From IMG/VR virus record IMGVR_UViG_3300050132_000504, positions 114,102-178,101 of that record: a stretch of DNA of 64,000 nucleotides. One strand, given 5' to 3'. A model generated the notes under the pieces. That model saw only the letters and a list, made by a program, of their open reading frames with translations. It had not been told where the DNA came from and ran no database searches. Positions 31,484 to 39,486 of this stretch are shown here, piece by piece; position 1 is the first letter of the stretch; each line of letters begins with the position of its first letter. This DNA comes from a virus. Made by a program: the position numbers and the translations under genes.

Positions 31484-32110
31484 ATGACCAAGACGAGTCC
31501 CGCCAAGCAAGCTGAAGCTACAAAACGCTGGAAAGAGAAGAAACGTCGGGAGGGGCTTTGCGAGCAATGTGGCAAAGTTCCTCCTTGGCGGCCAGAAAGT
31601 ACCGTTTGTCGAGAATGTGCAGACAAGTTCAAGAAACGACAAGAGAAGCGTGATCGAAAGCGCATCGCCGATGGTATGTGTACTCGTTGTTTTGTCAATC
31701 CAGTTGAATCCGGAAAGACAAACTGCGAAGTGTGCATCCAGAAAGCAGTCGAATTCAATCGGCAGCAAAGGCGCGAGGCGAAGATTGCAGTCATTGGCCA
31801 CCTCGGTGGAAAGTGTACAGGCGAAGGGTGCCAGGAATCAGACATTCGAGTTCTCACTTTGCACCATCCTGATAAAGATGGAGCAGAACACCGTAGAGAA
31901 CTTGGAGGCCGAGGCGGAGCCCGCATGTACATCCAATTGAACCGTCTCTTGAAGGCAAGGAAGCCATTCCCAACAAAACTGCAAGTGCTGTGTTTCAACT
32001 GCCACGCAAAGAAGGACCTTCTTGCGTGGTGGGATTCTTGTACCTTTGGTAGTTGGATGGGCTCGGAACATACTGAGCCCATCAAACTCGCAATCTCACC
32101 TGGGAGGTGA
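31484..32110 (+). CDS. HNH endonuclease with zinc clusters (probably mobile)
   Basis: ATG at 31484, two bases after the RNR stop. 208 aa, Lys/Arg-rich. CEQCGKVPP...CREC and CTRCFVNP...CEVC are two zinc pairs. The C-terminal part has LTLHHPDKDG and LQVLCFNCHAKK, the HNH core. The DNA is visibly more AT-rich than its neighbours, and position flush behind nrdJ is typical of free-standing homing endonucleases. A hairpin (GATGGGCTC / GAGCCCATC) lies inside its 3' end at 32056-32083. Confidence 0.75.
   Translation: MTKTSPAKQAEATKRWKEKKRREGLCEQCGKVPPWRPESTVCRECADKFKKRQEKRDRKRIADGMCTRCFVNPVESGKTNCEVCIQKAVEFNRQQRREAKIAVIGHLGGKCTGEGCQESDIRVLTLHHPDKDGAEHRRELGGRGGARMYIQLNRLLKARKPFPTKLQVLCFNCHAKKDLLAWWDSCTFGSWMGSEHTEPIKLAISPGR
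32056..32083 (+). terminator. hairpin within HNH gene end (possible displaced nrdJ terminator)
   Basis: GATGGGCTC, 10-base loop, GAGCCCATC: perfect 9-bp stem near the 3' end of the HNH frame. It may be the former terminator of the RNR unit. No T-run follows. Confidence 0.35.
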
Positions 32111-32116
32111 ACAACA

Positions 32117-32359
32117 ATGGCACTCAGCGACAAAGTTCGCTTGCTCGTCAACGCTATCTATCGGAATGGCATTCCACTGTTCAACAGCAAAGAGATCGTG
32201 GCCGATTCTGAGATCTCCAAGCCACGGGATGGCTCGGACATTCGGGTTGTCACCCTCCGATTTGCCGCGCCGAGTGGTGTTGCTCACCAGATCCTCCATG
32301 CCTTCAAGACAGGGGAAGCAGAACTGAACATTCAGGAAGTCCTGCCACTCGAAAAATGA
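32117..32359 (+). CDS. hypothetical protein, 80 aa
   Basis: ATG at 32117 with CTGGGAGGTG upstream. Product MALSDKVRLLVNAIYRNGIP. No family recognised. Overlaps the next gene by ATGA. Confidence 0.6.
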   Translation: MALSDKVRLLVNAIYRNGIPLFNSKEIVADSEISKPRDGSDIRVVTLRFAAPSGVAHQILHAFKTGEAELNIQEVLPLEK

Positions 32360-32760
32360 ACCCACAAGATATGAAGCAAGTCATGGAAGCCTTGCAGAAT
32401 GCAGCTTCCAAGGTCGAGCTCGAACCTGCGCCCGGCATGGGCAATCTCATCAAGATCACTACCCAGTTCAGGGACCGGAACGGAAGTCCATTTGCTTTCT
32501 ACGCTTACACACGCGGGAAGCGCAAGAAGATCTTCCTCACCGATGCCGGCTTGATTCTGGGGACTCTCCAGAAGTCTGGCATGGGGCTGCAGATGGGGCT
32601 TGTTCAGAGCCTGCTTCGCACCTATGGCCTGATGTTTACCCAGGAGGGTGTGGTCATCGACCAGTCCGATCGTTCAATCGAGGAACGGGTGACATATCTC
32701 TTCCAAGCCTGGTGCGCCGCTGATGGCGTCCTGCGCACTTGGACCCGCCAGGAGGGTTGA
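32356..32760 (+). CDS. DUF1828-like hypothetical protein, 134 aa
   Basis: LIKITTQFRDRNGSPFAFYA then KKIFLTDAGLILGTLQKSGM resembles the DUF1828 pattern of an ITTPF-like strand and a TDxG turn. No biochemical role known. Coupled to both neighbours by overlapping stops and starts. Confidence 0.5.
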   Translation: MNPQDMKQVMEALQNAASKVELEPAPGMGNLIKITTQFRDRNGSPFAFYAYTRGKRKKIFLTDAGLILGTLQKSGMGLQMGLVQSLLRTYGLMFTQEGVVIDQSDRSIEERVTYLFQAWCAADGVLRTWTRQEG

Positions 32761-33020
32761 TGGCTGACAAGATGTATCAGATCCGGCGGAAGTCGGATGG
32801 GCTTTACTCCACGGGCGGAACCTGGCCGAGCTTCAACAAGGTCGGCAAGATATGGACCAGACCGGGTTCTTTGAAGAACCACGTCGTCATGGTCAACCAA
32901 CAGTTCAAGCGGTATCAGGAGCATTATCCCTACGGAGATTGCGAGATCGTGACTCTGGTGATTCACCGAGACGAGCTGACGACTCTTCCGGTGGTGGATT
33001 GCTCCAAGCTGCAGAAATAG
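32760..33020 (+). CDS. hypothetical protein, 86 aa
   Basis: ATG at 32760 overlaps the preceding stop, with CCAGGAGGG upstream. MADKMYQIRRKSDGLYSTGG and WPSFNKVGKIWTRPGSLKNH suggest a small phage family of unknown role often seen in replication regions. Confidence 0.6.
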   Translation: MADKMYQIRRKSDGLYSTGGTWPSFNKVGKIWTRPGSLKNHVVMVNQQFKRYQEHYPYGDCEIVTLVIHRDELTTLPVVDCSKLQK

Positions 33021-33027
33021 GACCCAA

Positions 33028-33315
33028 ATGATTTATGACGTGCGAGTCGGAGCCCTCTTGGACGGCTCTCAGGAAATCTACACCATCATCCAGTCAGTCG
33101 AAGCTTCCTCGGCGCAGGAAGCTGCCGAACAAGTCGTCCGTGGCTTCGAAGATGGTGCGGAAGGTCACGAAGAAGACTGGTATGACGGCGACAACGATGA
33201 GTGTGTGGACTGGCAGTTTGACGGAGAACACACAGTCGAGATCGATCCCGTAGTTGGGGTCACACAAACGATCACCGTTGACCACAAAGCAACGATCAAG
33301 ATCATCACGGAGTAG
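33028..33315 (+). CDS. acidic hypothetical protein, 95 aa
   Basis: ATG at 33028. Middle part extremely acidic (EGHEEDWYDGDNDECVDWQF). No family recognised; could mimic DNA charge, but this is only suggested by composition. Confidence 0.55.
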   Translation: MIYDVRVGALLDGSQEIYTIIQSVEASSAQEAAEQVVRGFEDGAEGHEEDWYDGDNDECVDWQFDGEHTVEIDPVVGVTQTITVDHKATIKIITE

Positions 33316-33323
33316 GAGCAGGC

Positions 33324-33821
33324 ATGATTGGTGAAACTGTTTACCAGCCTCAGCGGGACATCGCGGAGCTGATGAAGTTGTATGACCAGGAGGTTCGGGA
33401 GTTCCCGAGCATTCCCGACCGGGTGATGTTGCTGCTGCGGGCCCGGCTGATCTTTGAAGAAGCCATGGAGTTTGTCGAGGCTGCAGGTTGTTCCGTCCCG
33501 TTGTTGGACAAAGGGATCGGCCCCTATGTGGTCATCGACGAAACGGCCGCGCCCAACCTGGTCGAGATGGCCGACGCGATCGGTGACACCTTGGTGGTCA
33601 CCTACGGCGCCGCAAATGCTCTCGGTATCCAGGTGGAACCCGTCTGGGACGAGATCCAGCGGAGCAACCTGTCCAAGGTCTGGCCTGATGGCGCCATTCA
33701 CAAGCGGGAAGATGGCAAAGTCATCAAGCCCAGCACCTATTCACCGGCTGCCATTGATGGCGTGCTGGCCCAGCAGGTCGATCAGTACCTGCAGAATCTT
33801 TCCAACAAGGCGGCAGCTTGA
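33324..33821 (+). CDS. NTP pyrophosphohydrolase, HisE/MazG-like all-alpha
   Basis: 165 aa. RARLIFEEAMEFVEAAG (EExxE), then NLVEMADAIGDTLVVTYGAA (ExxxD) are the two metal helices; EIQRSNLSKVWPDGAIHKRE and KVIKPSTY are the usual tail of phosphoribosyl-ATP pyrophosphohydrolase-like phage proteins. Probably trims unwanted nucleotides. Distinct from the enzyme at 26592. The next HNH gene starts on its stop codon. Confidence 0.8.
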   Translation: MIGETVYQPQRDIAELMKLYDQEVREFPSIPDRVMLLLRARLIFEEAMEFVEAAGCSVPLLDKGIGPYVVIDETAAPNLVEMADAIGDTLVVTYGAANALGIQVEPVWDEIQRSNLSKVWPDGAIHKREDGKVIKPSTYSPAAIDGVLAQQVDQYLQNLSNKAAA

Positions 33822-34360
33822 TAAGCCGAGTCAAGGATCGTACTAGAAAGCGATTTGGACGTCTGGTGGTCCTTGAACAGGCTGGATTCGACCATTCTTA
33901 TCACGCGCGATGGCTTTGTCAGTGTGATTGTGGGAAGACGATTGTCGTATCAAGCAGCAACCTCGGACGAAGCACACAAAGTTGTGGTTGCTATCGAGAC
34001 GAGCATTATGGACAGGGTCGTCAGAAGAAGCACGGGTTGTGGAAGTCTGACCGTTGGTGGATGTACCAGAGTGCTCGTAGCCGTGCAAAGAAGAAGAGCA
34101 TTTCCTTCTCTATTAAAGTGACAGACATTCCTGAAATCCCGTCGCACTGTCCAATCCTGGGTTTCCCTTTGGTTCGAAGTGTTGGAGTTGGCAGCCAGTC
34201 ATTTAACAGCCCAACACTGGATCGTATTAAGCCAGAACTAGGTTATGTGCCGGGAAATCTGCAGGTTATCAGTCAACGCGCCAACGTCATCAAGAATGAT
34301 GCATCGGCAGAGGAGATCAGAAAAGTGGCAGATTACATGGCCAAGCTGGAGGCAGCTTAA
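33818..34360 (+). CDS. HNH-type homing endonuclease
   Basis: TTG start overlaps the previous TGA; 180 aa. The N-terminal zinc module WLCQCDCGKTIVV...SCGC is typical of phage HNH/AP2-type endonucleases. The C-terminal SPTLDRIKPELGYVPGNLQV and ISQRANVIKND block is an HNH-like nuclease end. AT-richer than its neighbours and lodged exactly between an NTP-PPase stop and the tmk ATG. Confidence 0.75.
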   Translation: MISRVKDRTRKRFGRLVVLEQAGFDHSYHARWLCQCDCGKTIVVSSSNLGRSTQSCGCYRDEHYGQGRQKKHGLWKSDRWWMYQSARSRAKKKSISFSIKVTDIPEIPSHCPILGFPLVRSVGVGSQSFNSPTLDRIKPELGYVPGNLQVISQRANVIKNDASAEEIRKVADYMAKLEAA

Positions 34361-35142
34361 TGGTATTCATTCCAAAGGGATACCGAGGATTCTTTATTTC
34401 CTTTGAGGGAATTGATGGATCTGGAAAGTCTGTGCAGGCCAAGAAGCTGGTTGAGAACCTCGACCAGTCCGGCTATGACGTGCTCCTTACCAAGGAGCCC
34501 GGCGACCGAAACACCGGCTCCAATGTTGGCGCCGGCGTCCGCAACCTGGTATTCAAAGACCCGACAACCCTGAAGATGCGGCCAGGTGTGGCTGATCTGC
34601 TGTTCCTGGCTGACCATATCCAGACCGCCGGCGACATCGAAGAGGCTGTCAGCGCCGGCAGGATCGTCGTCTCGGATCGGTATGCCGATTCGCAGTGGGC
34701 CTACAACGCCTCGGCCAGCAAGAATTGTCCCCAGTGGGTGATGGACTTGTTCGAGCAGCAGTACGGCATCATCCCGGATATGACCGTTCTTTTGATTGCC
34801 CGCGGCAAGCAAGTCCTGGTGCCAAGTCACGCGAACCTGGATTCATCAGGCGAGATCAGCATCGCTGGTCCCATGCGCGAGGACATCTCCTGGGCTCTGG
34901 CCCGTGGAAAGGCCCGCCAAGGCTCTGAGGCGGGCAAGCAGGACGGCAAGGCATGGAACAACGTCGAAGACCAACGGCGCATCCAGGACGCCTACCTGCA
35001 CTATCTGCAGGCCCTTCCTCGCACTTTCATCGTGGACGTTTGGGACCACATGACACCGGGCGATCTTTCCGTGCCCATTCTCACCGAGGTATTGCGCCGG
35101 ATCGGCAAACATACAGTTAGTTCGGCATACGAGGCAGCGTGA
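34360..35142 (+). CDS. tmk: thymidylate kinase
   Basis: 260 aa. P-loop FEGIDGSGKSVQAKKL (about 15-30); LLTKEPGD (dTMP-binding region); DRYADSQWAYN is the DRY motif that contacts dTMP. Residues 150-210 hold an insertion relative to the usual 210-aa enzyme (NLDSSGEISIAGPMRED and following). It makes dTDP from dTMP for the phage dNTP supply. The start overlaps the HNH stop; the end overlaps the polymerase N-part. Confidence 0.88.
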   Translation: MVFIPKGYRGFFISFEGIDGSGKSVQAKKLVENLDQSGYDVLLTKEPGDRNTGSNVGAGVRNLVFKDPTTLKMRPGVADLLFLADHIQTAGDIEEAVSAGRIVVSDRYADSQWAYNASASKNCPQWVMDLFEQQYGIIPDMTVLLIARGKQVLVPSHANLDSSGEISIAGPMREDISWALARGKARQGSEAGKQDGKAWNNVEDQRRIQDAYLHYLQALPRTFIVDVWDHMTPGDLSVPILTEVLRRIGKHTVSSAYEAA

Positions 35143-36542
35143 TGGCAAAAGGAGCGCGCATTGGCGGCCGTGCTAGAGGACCAGTCTGTACTCCATTGGA
35201 GATGCATGTGCCAGTGGAGTACAAGATCGTGGGAACACATGACTGGTTGCAAGGAGCATGGGATCCGGGCGCATGGGACTCCGATCAGATCATTCCTGTT
35301 TCATCGTCAGGAGATCTGGCGGAGATCAAACGGTTCCTGAACAAGCTTCCAGTTCACGGCATTGACACCGAAACCACAGGTCGCGTCGTCAAGGGCGACA
35401 AATACTATTCGATGAATCCGGTGAATCCGGATACACGGATGGCGTTGTTCCAGATCGGCAATGAGGACATGGTGTATCTGATCCAGCCTGAACTCGTTGT
35501 CGAGTTCAAGGAGTGGTTGGAGTCCGCCTGCTTTCTTCATCTGCTGCATAACGCGATCTACGACTTCAAATGGCTGCTGGTGAAATACGGCATTCACATG
35601 CAGCGCATCTTCTGTTCCATGCTGGCCGAGCAGCTCCTGGTTGCCGGCCTGCTGGCTATGAAGGTCGGTCTGGCTGATTGCAGCCGCCGGCATGCACCGT
35701 TCTGGCTGATCAACAAGGCTGTCCGTGACAGTTTCATCACACTGGATCATGACGGCCGGAAGATGACCCGCGAGATGGCCTATTACTCGGCCCGCGACAT
35801 CGTTCTGATGTTTCCTCTGATGCGCGACCAGGCCAGGATGCTGAAGCATTGGCAGCTGACCACGGTGGCGCAAGACGAGTTCGATGTCATCTACCCAACT
35901 GCGGAGATGGAGATCGAGGGCGTCACTCTGAGCCTGCCGATCATGCGTCAGATCATCGAGTATTGGGAACAACACGAGATCGACGTAGCCAACGAGATCT
36001 TCAATGTCTTCGGCGAAGAGAAGCGCGAGCAAGGCGACCTGGCCGAGACACTCATCCCTGAGCTGACCTACGTCTTCAACCTCAAGTCGAACGCCGACAA
36101 GCTGTCGGCCCTCCGCGAGATCGACATTGATCTGGACAACATCAAGCGTGAGTCGCTGAAGGAAGTCTCGAAGAACGAAAAGGACTTCTCCCCGCGGCAA
36201 CGGAAGCTGGCCAAACTGCTGGCCGAGTTCTCCAATGTCACGAAGATGACGACCACCTATGGCAAGAACATGGTGGACAGGATCAATCCCAACACCAACA
36301 GATGGCACCCTCGCTTCAAGCAGTTGGGATCGGGAGAAGAGGAAGGCCGCAAGAGCGGGGGCGAGGACAAATCGACCATTGCTACCGGCCGATTCAGCTC
36401 TGACGCCCAGCAGTTTCCGAAGCCGAAGGAGTTGTTTGCTCCGGTTCGCAAGCCGGATGAAATCAACCATGTCATGGCAGTCTTCGCCGACAAGATCGCG
36501 GCGATGAAGGCCGAACAGGCGCAGTTGCAGGAGGCTGCATGA
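35142..36542 (+). CDS. family A DNA polymerase, N-terminal part (3'-5' exonuclease + start of polymerase domain)
   Basis: GTG 35139 or ATG 35142, with GAGG placed for the latter; 466 aa. Exonuclease motifs are GIDTETTG (Exo I), LLHNAIYDFKWL (Exo II) and YYSARDIVLMFPL (Exo III). Polymerase thumb-like helices follow, and the chain reaches TGRFSSDAQQFPKPKELF, the equivalent of the PolA TGRLSS...QNIP segment. It stops there, before motif A, and ends QAQLQEAA. The rest of the polymerase is encoded at 37323. The break is clean; no intein motifs are seen. Confidence 0.9.
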   Translation: MAKGARIGGRARGPVCTPLEMHVPVEYKIVGTHDWLQGAWDPGAWDSDQIIPVSSSGDLAEIKRFLNKLPVHGIDTETTGRVVKGDKYYSMNPVNPDTRMALFQIGNEDMVYLIQPELVVEFKEWLESACFLHLLHNAIYDFKWLLVKYGIHMQRIFCSMLAEQLLVAGLLAMKVGLADCSRRHAPFWLINKAVRDSFITLDHDGRKMTREMAYYSARDIVLMFPLMRDQARMLKHWQLTTVAQDEFDVIYPTAEMEIEGVTLSLPIMRQIIEYWEQHEIDVANEIFNVFGEEKREQGDLAETLIPELTYVFNLKSNADKLSALREIDIDLDNIKRESLKEVSKNEKDFSPRQRKLAKLLAEFSNVTKMTTTYGKNMVDRINPNTNRWHPRFKQLGSGEEEGRKSGGEDKSTIATGRFSSDAQQFPKPKELFAPVRKPDEINHVMAVFADKIAAMKAEQAQLQEAA

Positions 36543-36709
36543 GCAAAGCGAACTACACGATCGCCAAGCATAACGACCAGCTGGTCCTTGTCATGAATGA
36601 GAGGACTGCCGGGCTGGTCAAGTCTGCCCTGGAGATCATCAACCCTGACAGCCAATTTGACGAGAATCTGGCGCGCAATCTGGCGATGGATCTGGAGAAC
36701 AAACTATGA
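36539..36709 (+). CDS. small hypothetical protein between polymerase halves, 56 aa
   Basis: ATGA overlap with the end of the polymerase N-part. Product MSKANYTIAKHNDQLVLVMN ... DLENKL. No family recognised. Its stop overlaps the next ATG. Confidence 0.6.
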   Translation: MSKANYTIAKHNDQLVLVMNERTAGLVKSALEIINPDSQFDENLARNLAMDLENKL

Positions 36710-37140
36710 GTCAAGACAACAGACGCCGGGCTTTCAAGCCCTTGCGGTTGCGGTTATCCGAGATACAGGACCCGGAAGTCCGGTCCGATCTCGAAATGCG
36801 GTTTGAAGGCGTTCAGGTGCAGCGCGAGCTGGCCGTCGCCGCTGCCCGGCAGTCGGCCATTGCCGACCGTAATCGGCAGATCGCCACGGCGGAGGCCGAG
36901 ATCGGCTTCATCAAGCTGATGCAGGAAGCCGGCAAGCATCTGGACCCAATTAACAGGGAGCCCGTTTGGGCGGCGTTCCGCGACAACGGAGAAGTTGTCT
37001 TTGAATGCCCGTTCAGTGAAGGCGATATGCGCAATGCCATGAAGGTCAACCGTGCGCAGCTGGAGCAGGCTGCCCGGCAAGTGGATGAAAACGGCGGAGA
37101 CGATCTCTACCGCGGCGGAGACGAAGAGCCGGAGGCGTAA
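36706..37140 (+). CDS. hypothetical protein between polymerase halves, 144 aa
   Basis: ATGA overlap with the preceding gene. Long charged helices (AVAAARQSAIADRNRQIATA) suggest a coiled coil, followed by an acidic tail. No endonuclease motif is present, so this is not an obvious homing gene. Unknown role. Confidence 0.6.
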   Translation: MSQDNRRRAFKPLRLRLSEIQDPEVRSDLEMRFEGVQVQRELAVAAARQSAIADRNRQIATAEAEIGFIKLMQEAGKHLDPINREPVWAAFRDNGEVVFECPFSEGDMRNAMKVNRAQLEQAARQVDENGGDDLYRGGDEEPEA

Positions 37141-37143
37141 ACC

Positions 37144-37323
37144 GTGCAATCAGCGAACGTGCCACCTGACGGCCAAGACTATTGGAACGACGAGGATCCA
37201 GAGCATCCCTTTGCTGAGTGGCAAAGGGAGGTCGCCGCTGGTGAAACCCGTGCAGGGTATTGGGAATGGGCGTTCGACATACGTTCCCTTTGCTCCGATA
37301 TGGAAGGCCAACCGGAGGTGTAA
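37144..37323 (+). CDS. small acidic hypothetical protein between polymerase halves, 59 aa
   Basis: GTG at 37144. Product MQSANVPPDGQDYWNDEDPE ... GYWEWAFDIRSL, acidic and Trp-rich. No family recognised. Its TAA overlaps the ATG of the polymerase C-part. Confidence 0.5.
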   Translation: MQSANVPPDGQDYWNDEDPEHPFAEWQREVAAGETRAGYWEWAFDIRSLCSDMEGQPEV

Positions 37324-38273
37324 TGGGCGCAACAACTCAAGCCAGAGCTGTACTCGGGATGGTCGGGGACAAGACCTATTACTGGAACTTCCAGACGGAC
37401 AGTCTGGAATGGTCAGTCCCTGATCCGCGGTCTGCGATTCGAGCGGAACCCGGGTACAAGATCCTGGCGGCCGATTACTCACAGATCGAAGTGAAGCTGA
37501 TGGCCCACGCATCGGGAGATCCAATCCTGATCGCGGCCATCAACTCCGGGCAGGATGTTCACAGCTTCAATGCAACGAAGGTATTCGGCGCCCGCTACAA
37601 GTTCACCTACGAGGAAATGGAACTGGCTCGTCACTCCGAGAGCCATCCTCGCCACAACGAACTGTCGCTGATCCGCTCCCGCATCAAGACGGTGACCTTC
37701 GGCGTGCCCTACGGCGCCGGCCCGACTCGTGTGGCGCTGATGACCGGCATGAGCATCGACGAAGCCAAAGCGTTCATCGAGGAGTTCTTTGGCACCTTCA
37801 AGGTGCTGAAGCAGTGGCTGGAACGTCAGGGCCTGCTGGCAGTCGAACTCGGCTACAGCTGCAGCCCCAGAGGCAGGAAGCGGTTCTATACGCTGCCCGC
37901 CGATGACGCTGAAGATGCCAAGGAGCTGATCGCACAGATCAAGAGGTGGGCCGGCAACATGCCGATCCAGGCCGGAAACGCCGACATCCTCAAGGTCGCA
38001 ATGCGAAACATCTACCTGGCGGTTCGCGGCGGTTCCTTCGTCGGCAAGAAGCTGTACGACGTCCGATTCCTCCTCGTTGTCCATGACGAGATCGTTATGG
38101 TCTGCGCGGAGAAAGACATCCCGGCGGTCAAGGCCATCATGGCCAAGTGCATGAACGATGCCTACCACCAGATCGTTCCGAAGTTTGGTGAGCCTGGCTG
38201 GATTGCCCTGGGTCCAGAGAAGCATGACTGGGGAGTTGAAGTTGTCGAGGCAGAGATATGGGCCAAAGCGTAA
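37323..38273 (+). CDS. family A DNA polymerase, C-terminal part (palm and fingers)
   Basis: ATG at 37323 with CCGGAGG nine bases upstream; 316 aa. Motif A is AADYSQIEVKLMAHASGD (about 49-66, catalytic Asp), motif B RSRIKTVTFGVPYGAG (about 118-133, Arg, Lys and Tyr-Gly) and motif C LLVVHDEIV (about 251-259, catalytic Asp-Glu pair with His). The short N-terminus (GDKTYYWNFQTDSLEW) precedes RAEPGYKILAADYS, so it resumes where the N-part stops. The two must assemble to give a working enzyme. Confidence 0.9.
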   Translation: MGATTQARAVLGMVGDKTYYWNFQTDSLEWSVPDPRSAIRAEPGYKILAADYSQIEVKLMAHASGDPILIAAINSGQDVHSFNATKVFGARYKFTYEEMELARHSESHPRHNELSLIRSRIKTVTFGVPYGAGPTRVALMTGMSIDEAKAFIEEFFGTFKVLKQWLERQGLLAVELGYSCSPRGRKRFYTLPADDAEDAKELIAQIKRWAGNMPIQAGNADILKVAMRNIYLAVRGGSFVGKKLYDVRFLLVVHDEIVMVCAEKDIPAVKAIMAKCMNDAYHQIVPKFGEPGWIALGPEKHDWGVEVVEAEIWAKA

Positions 38274-38569
38274 AGCGGAAGCCCGTCAAGCAGGGGATTG
38301 GCCGAAACAATCCCCTGGCTTTGGTACTTGTCAGCCGAGGCTGTAGTTACAGGGCAGCCAGGAAGATCGTGAATTTGATCTTCGATGAAATCAAGGCTGC
38401 TTTGAAGCGACACGAGGATGTTGACCTGCCTTTCGGAACCTTCCGGGTTGTAGAGCGCGGCCAGCGGCCACATCGGCGCTGGCGGTTCGGGCAACCCCAG
38501 TCCGTCTTCAAGCAGCGTTACCGTGTGGCGTTTTTACCTCGAGAAAGGGATGCCAGTGGGGAATCATAA
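38258..38569 (+). CDS. HU/IHF-like DNA-binding protein
   Basis: ATG at 38258, overlapping the polymerase end by 16 bases; 103 aa. SYRAARKIVNLIFDEIKAAL followed by VDLPFGTFRVVERGQRPHRR and a final YRVAFLP resemble helix 2, the GFGTF turn and the VxFxP end of HU/IHF proteins. The arm region is Arg-rich. Probably bends or compacts phage DNA. Similarity is moderate. Confidence 0.6.
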   Translation: MGQSVKRKPVKQGIGRNNPLALVLVSRGCSYRAARKIVNLIFDEIKAALKRHEDVDLPFGTFRVVERGQRPHRRWRFGQPQSVFKQRYRVAFLPRERDASGES

Positions 38570-38576
38570 GGCGGGA

Positions 38577-39395
38577 ATGAGCAAGAACCCGTTCGGCGGA
38601 TACGACAGGCTGGACAAGTGCAATCTTCAGGGACCGTCGATTCTTGGCGGCTTGCTCATTGACGTCTTCTCGGACGTTCCAGGTGAACGCACGATGATTT
38701 GCAAGATGTTTCTGGACGACTGCAACAACTATGTCAACTACGCCCTCGCAGCGCAGAACGGCACCAGTCTGGACCAGTTCTTTTACGCGAGCGAGTTTCT
38801 CTTGAGAGTCAGGGCTTCCAAGCCGGAGACGTGGCAAGGCGCACGTCTCATGCGAACGACCTACTTTGATGAGTATCTTGGCAGGCGGGTGACGCGCGCG
38901 CAGGCGTTGACGGACGACCAACTTCGTATGGGCTGTGCGGATTATTTGTGGGGGCTCATGGAGATGCCGATGGAGTTCGAGGACTTCATCGCTGCTCTTC
39001 GAGCCGAACGGCGCAAGAGAATCCAGAAGAGCCAGGAACAGGTCGATGAGTTCATCGCCCTGATGAACAGCTCTTCGCTGTCACGGAACATTCTTCACAA
39101 GGAAACGATTCCGCTCAAGCTTTTGAGCCAGTCTCCGGAAGATATTCTGACCGATCCAACTATCAATCCAGTAGACCTTTGCCACCTGATCAGTTACCAG
39201 CCAAGGAGGCGGAGAAGGTCTACGGGATCGCCTGCAGGTCACTGTGTTCGCGGCAGACGAATACGCATCTGCGAGAAGAAGCCGGCTGTGAGGCAAGCCC
39301 AGCCAACTAAAGGAGATCTCTTTGCTTGTTTGGAAACCAATTCTCCTGAGTCTGCTGACAGTGCTGGGTGTTGTGCTGTTGGGCTGTCTGCTTGA
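38577..39395 (+). CDS. hypothetical protein, about 272 aa (C-terminal end uncertain)
   Basis: ATG at 38577 with AAGGCGGGA upstream; an earlier ATG at 38550 is possible. Residues 1-205 look globular and helical (MSKNPFGGYDRLDKCNLQGP ... FEDFIAALRAERRKRIQ). The last 65 residues are oddly Arg/Cys-rich, and the frame runs 74 bases into the next gene. The -1 frame from about 39170 gives a more protein-like end (LPAKEAEKVYGIACRSLC...) stopping near 39310, so a frameshift or sequencing slip is possible. No family recognised. Confidence 0.5.
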   Translation: MSKNPFGGYDRLDKCNLQGPSILGGLLIDVFSDVPGERTMICKMFLDDCNNYVNYALAAQNGTSLDQFFYASEFLLRVRASKPETWQGARLMRTTYFDEYLGRRVTRAQALTDDQLRMGCADYLWGLMEMPMEFEDFIAALRAERRKRIQKSQEQVDEFIALMNSSSLSRNILHKETIPLKLLSQSPEDILTDPTINPVDLCHLISYQPRRRRRSTGSPAGHCVRGRRIRICEKKPAVRQAQPTKGDLFACLETNSPESADSAGCCAVGLSA

Positions 39396-39486
39396 TTCAG
39401 GGTTCCTCTATTACCAGGCCACACGAGGAGTGAAGCTGCCTTTCAAGGTCAAGCTTCTCCCCGTCATGGGCGGAGACTTAGGATGA
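39322..39486 (+). CDS. small membrane protein, 54 aa
   Basis: TTG at 39322 with AAAGGAGATCTC upstream. One transmembrane segment (ILLSLLTVLGVVLLGCLLDS) with a Cys that could be a lipoprotein site (LLGC), then a basic tail. Stop overlaps the helicase ATG (ATGA). No family recognised. Confidence 0.5.
   Translation: MLVWKPILLSLLTVLGVVLLGCLLDSGFLYYQATRGVKLPFKVKLLPVMGGDLG

Noticed and set aside
36539-37323. Split intein or group I intron between polymerase halves
   Set aside because: The N-part ends without an intein N-terminal Cys block and the C-part begins with an ordinary ATG and ribosome binding site. The spacer is three coupled genes, not an intron.
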